Source of the DNA: Diadema setosum
Taxonomy: Eukaryota > Echinodermata > Echinoidea > Diadematoida > Diadematidae
Direction of reading: 5' to 3'
Assembly: GCA_033980235.1 (NCBI GenBank)
Contig: CM067064.1
Coordinates: 4,815,001 to 4,879,000 of the forward strand
Length of the DNA stretch: 64,000 bases
The notes under the pieces: model-generated
The model's input: the letters and a program-made list of their open reading frames with translations, nothing else
The model's database searches: none
Told to the model about the DNA's origin: nothing
Program-made: the position numbers and the translations under genes
Part shown: one piece after another, positions 37,172 through 48,363 of the stretch
Layout: every line of letters starts with the position of its first letter
Numbering within the stretch: position 1 is the first letter of the stretch

Positions 37172-38023
37172 TTACACGTTTCCGAGTTTTTCGAGGTCAT
37201 TTACAGTGTTTATTGGTATTTTCCTGTTGTCTGTGGTTAGAACTGTGATTCGTCCGTCTTGGGTCCACGTTCTTTGTACGTTCTTGCGACGTTTTGCTTG
37301 CATCAAGAGTCGCTGCCTGTAGGAAGTCAGAGATTCGTTGATGTAGATTCCCTTCCCTTTCAGCTTCGCTTTGGACTTGTAGACGAGTTGCCTCGCGTTG
37401 TACGTGGCGAAGCGGACAATGACGGCTCTCGGTTTCGGAGGTCGACTTGTTCGCGCGTTGTCGGCTTGTTGTCGAGGTCGCTGTGTAAGTCTATGGCTGC
37501 GGTCGATGTCCTTTGCGTGGAGGTCGATGCCCAATTCAGTCTTGGCGAACTGCGAGATGACGGTGTCTGTGCTCTCGTTCTCGTTCTCGGGGAGACCATG
37601 AATGACTAAGCAGTTTCGACGACTATATTGCTCCTGGTCGTCGATTTCCTCGTTGACTTCATCAAGTCTGCGATGAAGTTGCTTTAGCTGGTTGGAAAGA
37701 GCCTGAACTTCTTTCTCTTGTCGTTCCATGTCCAAGCGGAGGGACTCGTATACCTGTTGAGTGACGTCCTCCAAGATGGCTTCTTTCACGGCTTGAATGA
37801 GGGCCGCCATGACAGGTTGAGAAAGGAGGGCACGCCGTATCTTTTCAGATAGGAGACAATCAAGGTCATTGTCTCCTTTGTCTGTTGACTGATTGTCCGT
37901 GGTGTCGGTTGGGTGACCAGCTGAACTCCCTTCAGGACCGGTGGGAGTGGAATCTACCGCAGAGTTGCCGGGGCCAGTTGTGGTCCGATGTCGTGCTTCC
38001 TTGCCTTGTCGTGTCACAGGCAT
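37172..38023 (-). CDS. LINE ORF1: coiled-coil RNA-binding protein (L1-ORF1-like)
   Basis: 283 residues from the ATG at 38023; codons just upstream lack an ATG. Residues about 1-55 are polar and Thr/Gly-rich. A long amphipathic region (about 60-135, with ERQEKEVQALSNQLKQLHRR) should form a coiled coil. Then DQEQYSRRNCLVIHGLPE starts an RRM-like fold, DIDRSHRLTQ follows, and PRAVIVRFATYNARQLVYK to NESLTSYRQRLLMQAK matches the C-terminal nucleic-acid-binding domain of L1-type ORF1 proteins. It would coat element RNA as a trimer. It ends 118 bases before ORF2. A degenerate relative on the other strand lies at 38375-38753. Confidence 0.9.
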   Translation of the reverse strand: MPVTRQGKEARHRTTTGPGNSAVDSTPTGPEGSSAGHPTDTTDNQSTDKGDNDLDCLLSEKIRRALLSQPVMAALIQAVKEAILEDVTQQVYESLRLDMERQEKEVQALSNQLKQLHRRLDEVNEEIDDQEQYSRRNCLVIHGLPENENESTDTVISQFAKTELGIDLHAKDIDRSHRLTQRPRQQADNARTSRPPKPRAVIVRFATYNARQLVYKSKAKLKGKGIYINESLTSYRQRLLMQAKRRKNVQRTWTQDGRITVLTTDNRKIPINTVNDLEKLGNV

Positions 38024-38179
38024 CGTCACCACTTCAAAGTTGTCACAAAATTCAGTTATTTGAACGGAGTTGGTGGTAACAGAGCTTATCCAATGTTTCT
38101 TGAGCTCGACATCGTCGACGTCAGGCTGAAAATTATTTCTCAGATGTCATTTCAGCCACGTTTTCAGAGAGAAAACAGT

Positions 38180-38225
38180 AATTTTAGTGGAGCAACAAGC
38201 AGAATTTTAGTGGAGCAACAAGCAG
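38180..38225 (-). repeat. two tandem 23-base units at the LINE 5' end
   Basis: The unit AATTTTAGTGGAGCAACAAG plus CAG occurs twice back to back (38180-38202, 38203-38225), about 155 bases upstream of the ORF1 ATG. Tandem 5' monomers can carry promoter activity in some LINEs; whether this is so here is unknown. Confidence 0.8.
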
Positions 38226-38374
38226 TGCATGAGTGATGTTTTTTTTAGTCTCCACCACCACCTCCACTTCCTTTTCCTCCTTCTCCTTCGTAGTCGTATT
38301 ATTATCAATTTCATCATCGTTATCACTGTTAACAATGTGCTAGCCTGCTGGAGTCCATCATTATCAATTATCAT

Positions 38375-38753
38375 TATCAGTATTGAAAAAAAATCTGGTG
38401 AAAACCTTACGAAAGTGGAAGCCATTCAAGGGGAAGTCTTTGACCTGAAACAAAAACTCGACACAAAAAGGAAGACAATAAGTGAAGGACCTTGAGGATT
38501 AGATAACCGAGCAGGAACAAAGCAACACACGATTGAAAAATTATCTGAACAATTAGGAACAACATTCCATGAAGTCATACATTAAGAGGAAAATGGCAAG
38601 AATATTGACACGTTAGCTGCTGACATCCTCAGGTCGAAGCTGGGCATGGCATTGCACCCGATTAATGACAACAATCGTTCACATCGTGTGAGGTTATCGC
38701 CCTCAACGGTGGTCCACTCTTTGAAAGAAGAATCCAGTCGTAAAGTGCATCCA
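38375..38753 (+). pseudogene. degenerate LINE ORF1 relic, interrupted by a DNA element
   Basis: On the plus strand, with stops and at least one frame change, the translation gives a coiled-coil piece (VEAIQGEVFDLKQKLDTK), then TLAADILRSKLGM and NRSHRV. These correspond to the coiled coil and the DI-x-RSHR block of L1-type ORF1 proteins. The next in-frame words, KVHP, are cut at the border of the 38754-39822 element and resume as RPIS at 39827. It is an older element in opposite orientation to the intact LINE beside it. Confidence 0.7.
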
Positions 38754-39822
38754 CAGGCGCGGTGGAGCACCCCAATTTGCATCTCATTATCGCCCCGTTC
38801 TATTTGAATTTCCAACGGGCATCCACGGCTGCCCGAAACTGTGTGCATGATAAAGTCAAATCTTTACCTTCTCCTTGTGCCGCTATGCGTGCCGCTAGTA
38901 AACTCAAACTTCCCACACTATCTAAGTTTTTAAAAACCTTCCTTTTGATGAAAAAATTATGAAATTTGCTGCACTAAAACTTGAGATATTAAAGCGTCTT
39001 GAAAATGACCTCTCGCAAAACATGCTCTCTGTTTTTTTCCGACTGGACTATGACCGGGCTCCAATGTGTCTGAATTTGGCAACATAAGTTCATCAAGCCT
39101 CAATCCATATATGGTGAAAGTTTTCGCTTGGTTCTACCTGCAATTTTTGAGAAATCAACTTGTTTCTACAGGGTTTGGAATAGAAAATTGCAGTCAGCGA
39201 AACAATTGAAAATGACGTCATTTCCTTTCCCGTAATATTGGGCATGCGTGGTACGTGAGATTCAGGATGTCTGCTGCCGCGCACGCTGCATGCAGCAATG
39301 CGTTGTGTGTGCTGTGACATGCAACACTACAGTGACGCGATTATATATACATGGGACCAACCTGTACGCTTTGCGTTCGTGTCATTTTTGACATCACCTT
39401 CTGTTTTTTTCCGACACAACCATGGCCGGGAATATTACGGTATGAAATTTAAAATGCAAACAGATAAATAAATTTTGGTGTACTTTGTTCGAATGGCGCT
39501 TTGGTTCCGCAATCACACTTCGTGAATTTTAGGATGATTTTCGAGGCATATTTTTGGTAATTTTGCTCGCCAGGTTTTCGCTAAAATTTCACATTTTATC
39601 ATTGTCAAATCCTTTAATGTGTTATATGTGCATATTCGGACATGTTTTCAAATTCAAACTAACTCAATTTTAATCCGAAAATAGGTTTCCTTAAATTGTT
39701 ATTAGCTTGAGAAGTTGTTTACTTTTTCTCAACTACGCGAGTACATGTTGTTTACTTTATGCAAATGAGGCTCGGCTGCCTATGGATTTCTGCGAGTTAA
39801 TTGGGGTGCTCCACCGCGCCTG
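38754..39822. mobile_element. non-autonomous DNA transposon, 24-base TIRs, TCCA duplication
   Basis: The left end is CAGGCGCGGTGGAGCACCCC and the right end is its inverse, with perfect identity over 24 bases. TCCA flanks both sides (38750-38753 and 39823-39826). Dropping the element and one TCCA restores the reading of the ORF1 relic across the site, an independent check of both borders. The 1.07 kb interior has no transposase frame. Confidence 0.88.
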
Positions 39823-39846
39823 TCCACGTCCGATCAGTATAGCAAA

Positions 39847-39992
39847 CAGGCCCGTAACTATGGGGGGGGGGGGGGTTCAGTAGGTTCCACGGACCCCCCC
39901 CCCCCCTCTCCCTGGTTTGGCAGCAGCAAAAAAAAAAAAAAAATGATTCGCGGACCTCCCCCCCCCCCCTTTTTTTTTTTTGGGAGCAGCAA

Positions 39993-40025
<33 letters not shown>

Positions 40026-40253
40026 AAGAAAGAAAAAGAAAAGTTTGTTGTTTTTTTTTTTTTTGTTTGGGGGTTTTAGTCTTTGTTTTTGTTTTGTGTG
40101 AGTTTTTTTTTCCTTGTCAGCCGATTAAACCCGGAAGTGGCATCAGAATCTCTTTTGAAATTTTTTGCGCCCCCAATGTGAAACAATAACTTGAACTAAA
40201 AGGTTCGTTTTTCTAATCTAAACCCTACCATAAGAATCCTAGTTACGGGCCTG
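39847..40253. mobile_element. hAT-like MITE with CAGGCCCGTAACTA termini
   Basis: The left end CAGGCCCGTAACTA and right end TAGTTACGGGCCTG are inverted. Terminal CAGG...CCTG resembles hAT-type ends. The interior is unusual: poly-G, two poly-C runs, repeated GGNAGCAGCAAAAAAA phrases and a GA run. No clear 8-base target duplication was found. A lone CAGGCCCGTA end also occurs at about 58542. Confidence 0.7.
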
Positions 40254-41910
40254 GTAGATATGAATAATCATATCTACTAATAGGTATGTATGTGATTGTC
40301 ACTAGTAAAAAAAAAAACAAAACAATCAAAATATCCCTGTTTCTAGGCACGATCAGGCTGTGATTCACTTTTCAGATACTTCATTTGGACTCTGCATGCT
40401 TCTCACCGTCACGACACCAAAAAGAATGAGCTCTGAAGCACAGCAGGACCTTTTTCTTTGCTGGTTTGATCACTTGTATGTTTTCCATTTCACTTTTCGT
40501 GAGTAACGCCGCAAAAGAGACACTTTCATTGCTGATTGCCCAATGCGGTCACTCTCCTGCATTAGACTTTGAGCACTCAGAAAAGAAAATGGTGGTAATG
40601 GTGAGTGCAATGACTGTCCTTAACCCCTTGAGGCCCATAAGGTTTGTGAACGTCACCGACTTACTTACAGACAGGAGAACGTAAGCAGGTAAATGTGGTT
40701 TTGTCTACAGCATCATGATGCTTGAAACAAAAGGAAGTTTTCTTTTTTTAAATCAAAAAGACATTCTTTCACTTCTACAGTTCTCACAATGCAATGTATG
40801 CTTACAATGATTTCTATACGGATGTCTCTGAGTGGATAATTTCATGGCATATCGCACTTAATATCCTTTTATGTATCAAGCTAATATTATAGACATGTCA
40901 AGTCATATTACAGTTAAAAGGTCAAGTAAATTTCCTCTCGACAAAACTTGTTTTCGTACTTGCTATATTCCCCTTGATATTAATATTCCTTCGTCAAATT
41001 TCATCAAGGTTTACTGGGGAGAGAAAAAAAAGTGCTGATATGAAGTTTCTTAAAAAGTCATCAATTATCTGCATTTATGACCGTTTGCTCGTCCTTTGGA
41101 TTACTGCAATCTAGTCTGCAAATCTGCAATCAGACTCTGGGCACAAAAAATGGAAAAAAAAGTTTCATTGCTATAATTATGACAAGCAAACTGGACAGAG
41201 GGTCAGTTTAAGCAGGTCGTCAGTTAGCAAACAGCAGGTTTGATGTCGCGTTTCAGATGAGACTTAGCCTTATGTACAGGTTCTTTGGCATGAGCCTTAG
41301 CCTCTGTAGGTGGCTTGTATCAATAGTCTAGCGTAAACACAGGCTACCTGCTCCTCCTGCAATTAATAAAGCAATAGCGCCTTCAGCAAAGGTCAGGTGA
41401 GACTGCAACTAGCACATAAATTTCCCTCGTTTATGATTAACAACAGACCATGACCCATACAGAGGCCAAATAAAACGTATACGTGTAGAAGTACGTCAAG
41501 GGTAAGATGCTACGAGTAGACAGGACCACACGTAAAAAGCTTGCTCATTCTCCTAGGTCTCGGAGAGGACACACATAGTAATCACACAATTTACATTTAA
41601 CATTTAGGAAAATAATACGCACTCAATGCACGCACAATGATCATGGGAAGGCGGATGACAAACATTCCACTCATCAATCCCACCATCAAACATGATTAGC
41701 AGAGATGATCTGAGTTCCGTGAAACTATCTACGAATTAACGTTACGTCACAAGCATCTACCATCTATACCCTATTGGTCGGAAATACAAAAACAAAAGAT
41801 AGGAGATATCGAATTGTATCTCTCCCGATCCGCTACATTACAGGGTACGCTAAGTGTTGCCACATGCCGGTTTGGCCACATATTTGCTATGCATCCAGCT
41901 AACGACCTAA

Positions 41911-41913
<3 letters not shown>
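40254..41913. other. no gene seen
   Basis: AT-rich sequence without supported exons. A plus-strand phrase near 41095 (TTGGATTACTGCAATC, reading LDYCN) looks like a scrap of a reverse-transcriptase C-terminal region but is too short to call. Confidence 0.5.
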
Positions 41914-41997
<84 letters not shown>

Positions 41998-42110
41998 GAA
42001 AGAAATTGGATTGAGGCGGGACGTTGCTCTCGATCTTAGTCTCCCTTTTATTTGTCAAGCTTTCGGCCCGTCATTGGGCCTTCGTCAGGACCTATACCAA
42101 CAGAACGATT
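41914..42110 (-). mobile_element. (AT)n tract with a Penelope-like 3' tail scrap
   Basis: An 80-base AT run is followed by sequence whose reverse complement reads PDEGPMTGRKLDK then stop. DEGP...GRK tails next to AT repeats are reminiscent of the ends of Penelope-like retroelements. The motif is short and the family call is from memory of such tails, so it is tentative. Confidence 0.4.
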
Positions 42111-44717
42111 ATTATATGAATAACCTGATGTGTCATATAATATATAATGCAATTTCACATATTACCAATCTTCTAAATCATTTCCTTTATATACACAAAT
42201 CAACCATTCAATTCAATACACATATCCAATCTAACCTCAAATCATCATCAGAATAACATCATATGTCCAAAAAATATATAAATAAATTCTCATATCATAA
42301 TGCTGTCATACAATAATCATATTGTCTTATAATTCTTAGCATAATGATCACAAACAGAATCATTATACATATCATATTCATACAGTGTATGTCTATTTGC
42401 ATTGCGTATATTATGTATACATCCGCATACGCACACATACATAAATTCTTATATCATAATGCTGCCATATAATAATCATACTGTCTTATATATATATATA
42501 TATATATATCGTCCAACATTGAAACAATAAAGTTTTTGTAATAATTTATGTTCAATTGAGAGATGAAAGATTGAATGTATAGTTATCATGGGTATGACCC
42601 TTTACATTATTTCATGTATAACACCATGGACCTACAACAAAACAGAAACACACAACATACATACACACCACTCAAAATACGTATATATAGAATATGCGTA
42701 ATAGTCATTTTATCTGGACTGATTTCAATGACTTTAACAGTGTTGTAGGAAAGATGGATGATTATCACAGCCTGACCAAAATGATTTATTATCAAGCTAT
42801 GTTGTAAATGAATTTATACAAAAGAATTTAAACTTTTGAAGTTAATGTTTCTAACTGACAGGTTACTTTGCATCCTGTCTTTGCTACTTCGTATAAAATT
42901 CTTATAATTATTGTTTGGCAAGTTGTTGTTGTCAACGTGGTGAATCGGGTTGAGAAGAACAACCAAAGAAAGCAAGGTTATAGATTTGTCAGTATCATAT
43001 AAAGAGTGCGATCGAAAAAGGAACTACTCTTGTTCTTGTTAATCTAAGATATTTCCGACTAATCCTGAAAGCAAACAAAATCATAACGAAATTAGATGTA
43101 TGTTTAATCAAAACTTCAAGAATATCAAATATTACTGGAAAGGATTTAATTTGCTCTTTCTGGTGATGGACGTATACTGCAGACTCTTTAAAAACGGCAC
43201 TGAACCCGTTTGGGGTTAAAACTTTTTAAATTGTTATCATTAATTTGATTCATTGAAGCACCTTACCCAACCGTTTCTTTGTCACTTAATTTTTGGAATA
43301 AAGTATCTAGAAACAAAAAAATAATGATAGATAGTTAAAACTAATTAATGAAAATCTCAGTCATTCTTTGACAACACATTTCGTTTAAATGAAATTTGTA
43401 TTTTTGAAATGATTTTAGTCAGGCTAGAATGATTAGTATAAAGTATACGACTACAGGAACACGTATTTGCAAATTTACATAAATAGAGATTATCAAAAGA
43501 ACAAAAACAACAATGACAAACTCTATTTTTCTCAACAGTGATTTAATACAAAAGTTATGCAACTCAAGCATGCAACTGGCCAAAGATTGTCATTACTGCA
43601 AGATTTCTTTAAAAAAAAAAAGAAAGAAAGTTTAACTTCAATGTGAGAGAGTACAGTGTGTTCATTTCATTTAAAAATTTATTCCAGTGTCGACACAGTC
43701 AACATGATATGTAACATATGTTTCTGCTGAATCAATTAGAATCCCATCCATCCATTCAGTACAGACAGTTGGCTACCAGCATACAATGCAAATGTCATAA
43801 TGGGGCTATATATATGAAAGACGAGTTCTTTGAAAATAAGCCCTCCAAACTTACTATGCATTCAGTTTTCTGCTTTACAAACAAGAATACTTCATTATAT
43901 GAAAAAATATAAGTTATAAACATAGAACAATGTAAAACACAGTACAAAACTCATTTTATACAAAGTAATCTATTCAGAAGGGCATTTTTCTCATAGAGAA
44001 TACCCATTTTGCATTTGTAAGGCAGAAAACGAAGAGTAATATTCAATAAGTTCGGTTTCTCTTACATACATGTACTTATAATTCAGACTTCTCGCAAGAA
44101 TTTGGAACAAGTGAATATCAATATACCATGCAGCATTAATTTTCATTTCTGAGTAACATTCTCAAGAGAGGTAAATTATCCATTTGGCTATTAAAATGAA
44201 TATATGATGAGCCTATTTAATAGAGTTCATTAACAACAGCTGCATGTGACATACACATTAGAAAACAAATTGTTTTGCTTTCTCATAGTATATATTTTTA
44301 TAGTATACTTTATATGTGCAAACATAAAGGTGCGCAGACAAACATTCATAAAATGGGATAACCATTAAATCATAACTTCTCTCTCTCTCTCTCATTCTCT
44401 CTCTCTCTCTCTCTCTCTCTTTCTAGCTACCTGCACGTAGGTCAGTAAGAAAAAAACACCGCCCTGACCCCGTGTTTTGGTACAATACAGGAAGTTGTTT
44501 TGTTTTTGTTTTTTGTCACACTTGATGTCACACAACAACAAACAAATTACTTAATGAAGTATCGATGAACTAAATACAGTATGCCGCAGGAGAAAATAAA
44601 AAACCCTGACAGTTGCAGACGCGAGCCCTTGGTGAGCATTGCACGCAAAATGAGGTTCATCACGTCTTCAGTTTCACTGGATTCCCCTTAAACTGGCACA
44701 CAGGGGTCCTCTTGATA
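42111..44717. other. downstream flank of gene D, no gene seen
   Basis: Contains an (AT)n run at 42486-42509 and a (CT)n run at 44379-44424. No splice-flanked coding frame recognised. Confidence 0.55.
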
Positions 44718-45168
44718 TCACGAATTGTTTTCGACCTGTGTTGTACTTGGAAGGGCTTGCACTCTTGGACGATGTAACGTAACGTTCGTTTCTCCTCCAC
44801 AAGTATCTGTTGAAGACGACACAACACTTTCGAGCCTACTGGTAATATCAGCTGTCAACGTCGTAATCGTTGATGTGGATACCGATGACAGCGGCGATGA
44901 CAGCGTCGGCATCGAGGAGGACATCGTGTCCATTCCGCTGAGTCTATCTAACTCAATGACCTCTTCGTAGGAAGGCAGCGGCGGGGTGGATAATGTTCGT
45001 CGACGACTGTAGATTGGAAAAAGGACGGGTAGTTCGGACACGGTGTCGTCGGGATCTTCCCCAGTGTGTTGCGAGTCCACGTCGGTCTCAAAATCCACCG
45101 GGGTAGCGGAATAGACAGGCGGGGGATCAAGGGGTGGATACGGCATCATAAGAGATAGACCACTTGTC
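44718..45168 (-). CDS. gene D, exon 2: PPxY/LPxY-bearing tail of a two-TM protein
   Basis: After a TTTTTCCAG acceptor this exon adds one base to complete the Trp codon split at 46122, then runs 149 codons to a stop (total 281 residues). It begins TSGLSLMMPYPPLDPPPVY, giving PPVY at 148-151, continues through an acidic stretch (DVDSQHTGEDPDD), then PLPSYEEVIELD with LPSYEEV at 196-202. The last 75 residues are Ser/Thr-rich, ending VENNS. LPSYEEV combines a WW-type LPxY with a Y-x-x-V sequence of the tyrosine sorting-signal type. Motif order and acidic linker match gene C (LPSYEEA there). Role as an E3-ligase or sorting adaptor is inferred. Confidence 0.8.
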
Positions 45169-46121
45169 CTGGAAAAATAGAAACGAAGCGATTTTCTTTT
45201 ATCTATCAGCAGTGGACAATGACAGTTAATGGAGAGGAGCGAAAGATGAAAAATATGGCATTTGAATAAAACAATAACGAATATAACTGCGAGAGAACTG
45301 GACCGAAATAATAGAAACAAACGAGGCATCGTAGGTCATGGACAGGACAAAGTAAACATAACCGAGAGAACAGAAACGTTTTCTATGCGATGTTTGTGCC
45401 ACATTACAGTGTTTGTCCATCTCCCTTGGACGAGAGTTAAAAAAAGCTTATATCATACTTTATACACTCAGTCCCAAATATAAAGCCCTGACTCTAACAT
45501 CATAAGATATTGAATAGATCTTGAATGAGTGTCTATTAAAATTGAGAACACACGTTTTACAGTGCATCCAGTGTGAGAAATCTGAGCAGAAAGATCTTGT
45601 ATACTTCAAATCTGAAAAAAAATAAAAAATGCTTTGTAAAAAGGGGGGCAGTTAATGTTTATTAAAAAGTTTACAATTATGAGTATCTGTGTTCATCACA
45701 AGTGGTGATTCTAATCGATAGCAGTGTTTCGTAAGAAATCGTTACATTTTTGTCATAGTATTTCTTTTAGTATTTCTCCTAAAATAGACAGAAAAATAAC
45801 ACTTTACGCATTAAAGGTGTGAGTTAGTGCCTACTGCCATGCATCTACAGTGTATTGCAATAAACTGCATTCTATGCTTGTGAACCAGAGAGGAAAAATT
45901 ATTTTGAGTATCCAGGGCAAAATATGTGATATCCTTCCAAATTGTTTAAAAATTGAATTGGTAAATGTATCACATTGTATTATGTATTTCCTTTTGTTTA
46001 TGGAAAAGAAATATGAAATTCAGTTTGACATAATTTATTGATATGAAAGATGTTACATAAATATAGTAGTTACAGATTAAATCTGTAAAGAGAGACGGAG
46101 AGTGTAAAGGTCTCATCTCAC
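45169..46121 (-). other. intron of gene D (phase 2)
   Basis: Bounded by ATATG/GTGAGAT at the 5' side and TTTTTCCAG/GACA at the 3' side on the minus strand, 953 bases. Nothing else recognisable inside. Confidence 0.75.
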
Positions 46122-46516
46122 CATATGTCGCCTTCTAGCATCGAAGATGAATTTGTTTCCGTCCTCGTCTGCATCTGGCCCTGTGAAACCGTGATCGACG
46201 ACTCGCTTACGTGTCGTTGACGACGTCGACTCGTTCTTGGTTCGTTTCCTGGTGATCCTCTGGAATCCGTCGAACTCGAGTTCCTTACACAGTACATGAG
46301 CCTTCCCAGAAGGAGGACGGTGAGGCCGAAGAGAACGATGCTGAGGCCGGTGATGAGGAGAGGGGCTTGCGGCACGGCAGCGTAGACGAGCAGGAAGATC
46401 ATACCGACTCCCATCACGACCAGGGCCTTGGCCACACCGTTCTCACCGCGGTGTCCGTTTCTCGTCGACCCGAATCTGGCCCGAGTAAGGACGTTCAGCT
46501 CGGAGCTCTGTGCCAT
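46122..46516 (-). CDS. gene D, exon 1: membrane hairpin module
   Basis: ATG at 46516 opens 131 codons plus two bases, ending GACATATG before GTGAGA (phase 2). Residues 1-26 are polar and basic. Helix 1 is about 28-48 and helix 2 about 51-74, with the tight turn VPQAPLLI between them, then YCVRN, where the cysteine could be palmitoylated. A basic patch SRRRQRH follows at about 96-102, then a Ser/Thr-rich stretch ending LEGDIW at the splice. The DIW ending and splice phase are the same as in gene E, and the turn resembles gene C's AKAPALII. Both ends are predicted cytosolic. No signal peptide and no known family recognised; joined to exon 2 the product is 281 residues. Confidence 0.82.
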
Positions 46517-48002
46517 GGTTCAGCCTGTGTGTGCGCATACAGCTTTACAAAGCTGAATTTGCACATGAAAATCGCTCTTGCACACTTACAGTTTTCTAAA
46601 ATGAGATTATTTTGACAGGGCTAGCTGCACATTGAAGGACAATTATGATCAAGACTGTATGGCTCTACTTTTTAGAACCATTGCAGGTAGCGGGTATTTT
46701 TCCTGAAAATGTACCTGTGTGGGGCGGAGGTGTGGAACTATGTTGAGATCACATGGGTAGGACGCGGATCCATATCACCTTCGTCGAGCTATCCCAATAC
46801 TGCTTGGAACAATTTGAACAACTCTGGTCTTCTGGAAACTGTCCTGTGGGATAACAAAGCAGTTGAAGGAATATTTTATTTTCCTGTGGGTGCATTCAGT
46901 CGGAGTTTTGCGATAAATCTCAGTTTTTCTAGAGCTGCAATATCTCAGGAGAGTGCAAAAACAATATAACCAGGAAACTAACGGTATATCAATGTTTGCT
47001 CATCAGAAAACTTGCTAACCCACGAAATCCATTTGGACGATATCACAGCGCAGACTTTGATCTGGTAAACAAAGGGAACTCATTTACTATCCTTTAAAGG
47101 AACGTCATATGTTTTTCATCGAATTCTTGCTAAAGGCTTAATCATTCTTAGTAGATCGAAACAAACACGTAAAATAAGCTATCCTCCAGAAAACATGCCC
47201 CTAAACATCAAAATCATTAATTTTCTCTATTTTGATTTTGTAGCATTCAGAGGTAAAGTAATTTCGACATGGCTTAATGCATTGTTCATTTTTAGCATGA
47301 CTCATCACCAATAATTTGAGAAAAAAAAAAAGAAAAAACCTAAAGGCGTACTGTTTTCTTGCATCAAGAATAAACGCAGGAATAAACTCACCTTGAGTCG
47401 TGTCGGTGCTTTCCAAAGCAGTGGACTCTTTGAGGGATTCTTTTTTTTTTTTTCATGTTTTATTCATCGCTGATAATCCGCCCTACATTTCCAAATGGCC
47501 CTTTGGAGTAATCACATGACTCATAAAACATGACATTTCGCCACAAAACCCCTGACCAATAGCGTGATAGTATTGTCTTGACAGGGGGCGTAGATGGTCC
47601 ATTGACTCTTATCAACACCAAAAACGCCGTCAAACCCCATGAAAAACCCGGCCAGTTGTCATTCTCTCCTTTGTTATCATTGTTGTTGTTGTTTTTTTAT
47701 TCCACCGTACATCAATGCCTAGCCACTATCATGTGATGAAACTGATAACCATGGCTTGTGTAGAAAATGGTCGTACAGTAATGTCGTAAATCGTGAACTA
47801 TAGACATTGATAGACAAACAGCTTTTGACATTGTGCTCGCGGGCCAACTGTTCACTTTTTTCCCCCTGCTCCCACTTGAATTTTTGAGATTTTTTTTCTT
47901 TTAATTCTAATAGTGTTCTATAATCTGAGGCAAATGACGGATGTAGGCATAATTAGGTGAATTTAAGTTTAGAGCCATGCGTTTTTACATTGCTTCAAAA
48001 GG
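46517..48002. other. upstream flank of gene D, no gene seen
   Basis: Presumed promoter side of gene D. An 86-codon plus-strand frame at 46709 has no domain or splice support. No TATA box is convincing. Confidence 0.5.
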
Positions 48003-48363
48003 TTATAGGGGCTGTACAGTACTGGTTGAGGTGGGGATTCATGTTTTTTACATTCCTAAGTGAGATAATGAGAAACCTCTTGTAAAATATGAAAGAGCAT
48101 GTAATTTTAAGAAGGATTCAACGTTTATTTGGTGAAAATTGATTTTCAAATGGCTGAGATATCAAAAAAAAATTATTAGGGTCTCTTTGTTTCACCTTGT
48201 TTTTGGATATCTCAGCCATTTCAAAACTGATTTTCATCAAATAAAGTTTTGATACCCCTTAGAATTGCATGCTCTTTGACATCTCATAGAGTGGTTTCTG
48301 AATGTCTCGCAAAACGTTAAAATCTAAATCCTCACCTCGACCAGAACTGTACACACCCTTTAA
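48003..48363. mobile_element. long-TIR MITE, copy 1 of a TTAA family
   Basis: The two halves are inverted over about 150 bases each: GAGATAATGAGAAACCTCTT and GGCTGAGATATC on the left are mirrored by GATATCTCAGCCATTT on the right. The right border is CCCTTTAA; the left border reads TTATAGGGG, so the left TTAA seems mutated. It shares the same interior phrases as 63166-63558. Confidence 0.85.

Larger units (their letters stand above)
33145..38225 (-). mobile_element. apparently full-length CR1/L2-like non-LTR retrotransposon with two intact ORFs
   Basis: In minus-strand order: a short 5' region ending in a tandem 23-base repeat (38180-38225), ORF1 (38023-37172), a 118-base gap, ORF2 (37053-33655), a 3' UTR of about 500 bases and a tail of repeated CTGAA(C) units at 33145-33165. 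The layout (ORF1 with coiled coil, ORF2 with endonuclease and reverse transcriptase, short tandem tail instead of poly(A)) is that of CR1/L2-group elements. Both frames are free of stops, which suggests recent insertion. The 3' tail abuts a (CTT)n tract, so a target duplication is hard to define. Confidence 0.88.

Noticed and set aside
41081..41160. LDYCN phrase resembling a reverse-transcriptase C-terminal block
   Set aside because: Too short, with no neighbouring blocks in any frame.
46709..46969. 86-codon plus-strand frame upstream of gene D
   Set aside because: No domain, helix or splice context.
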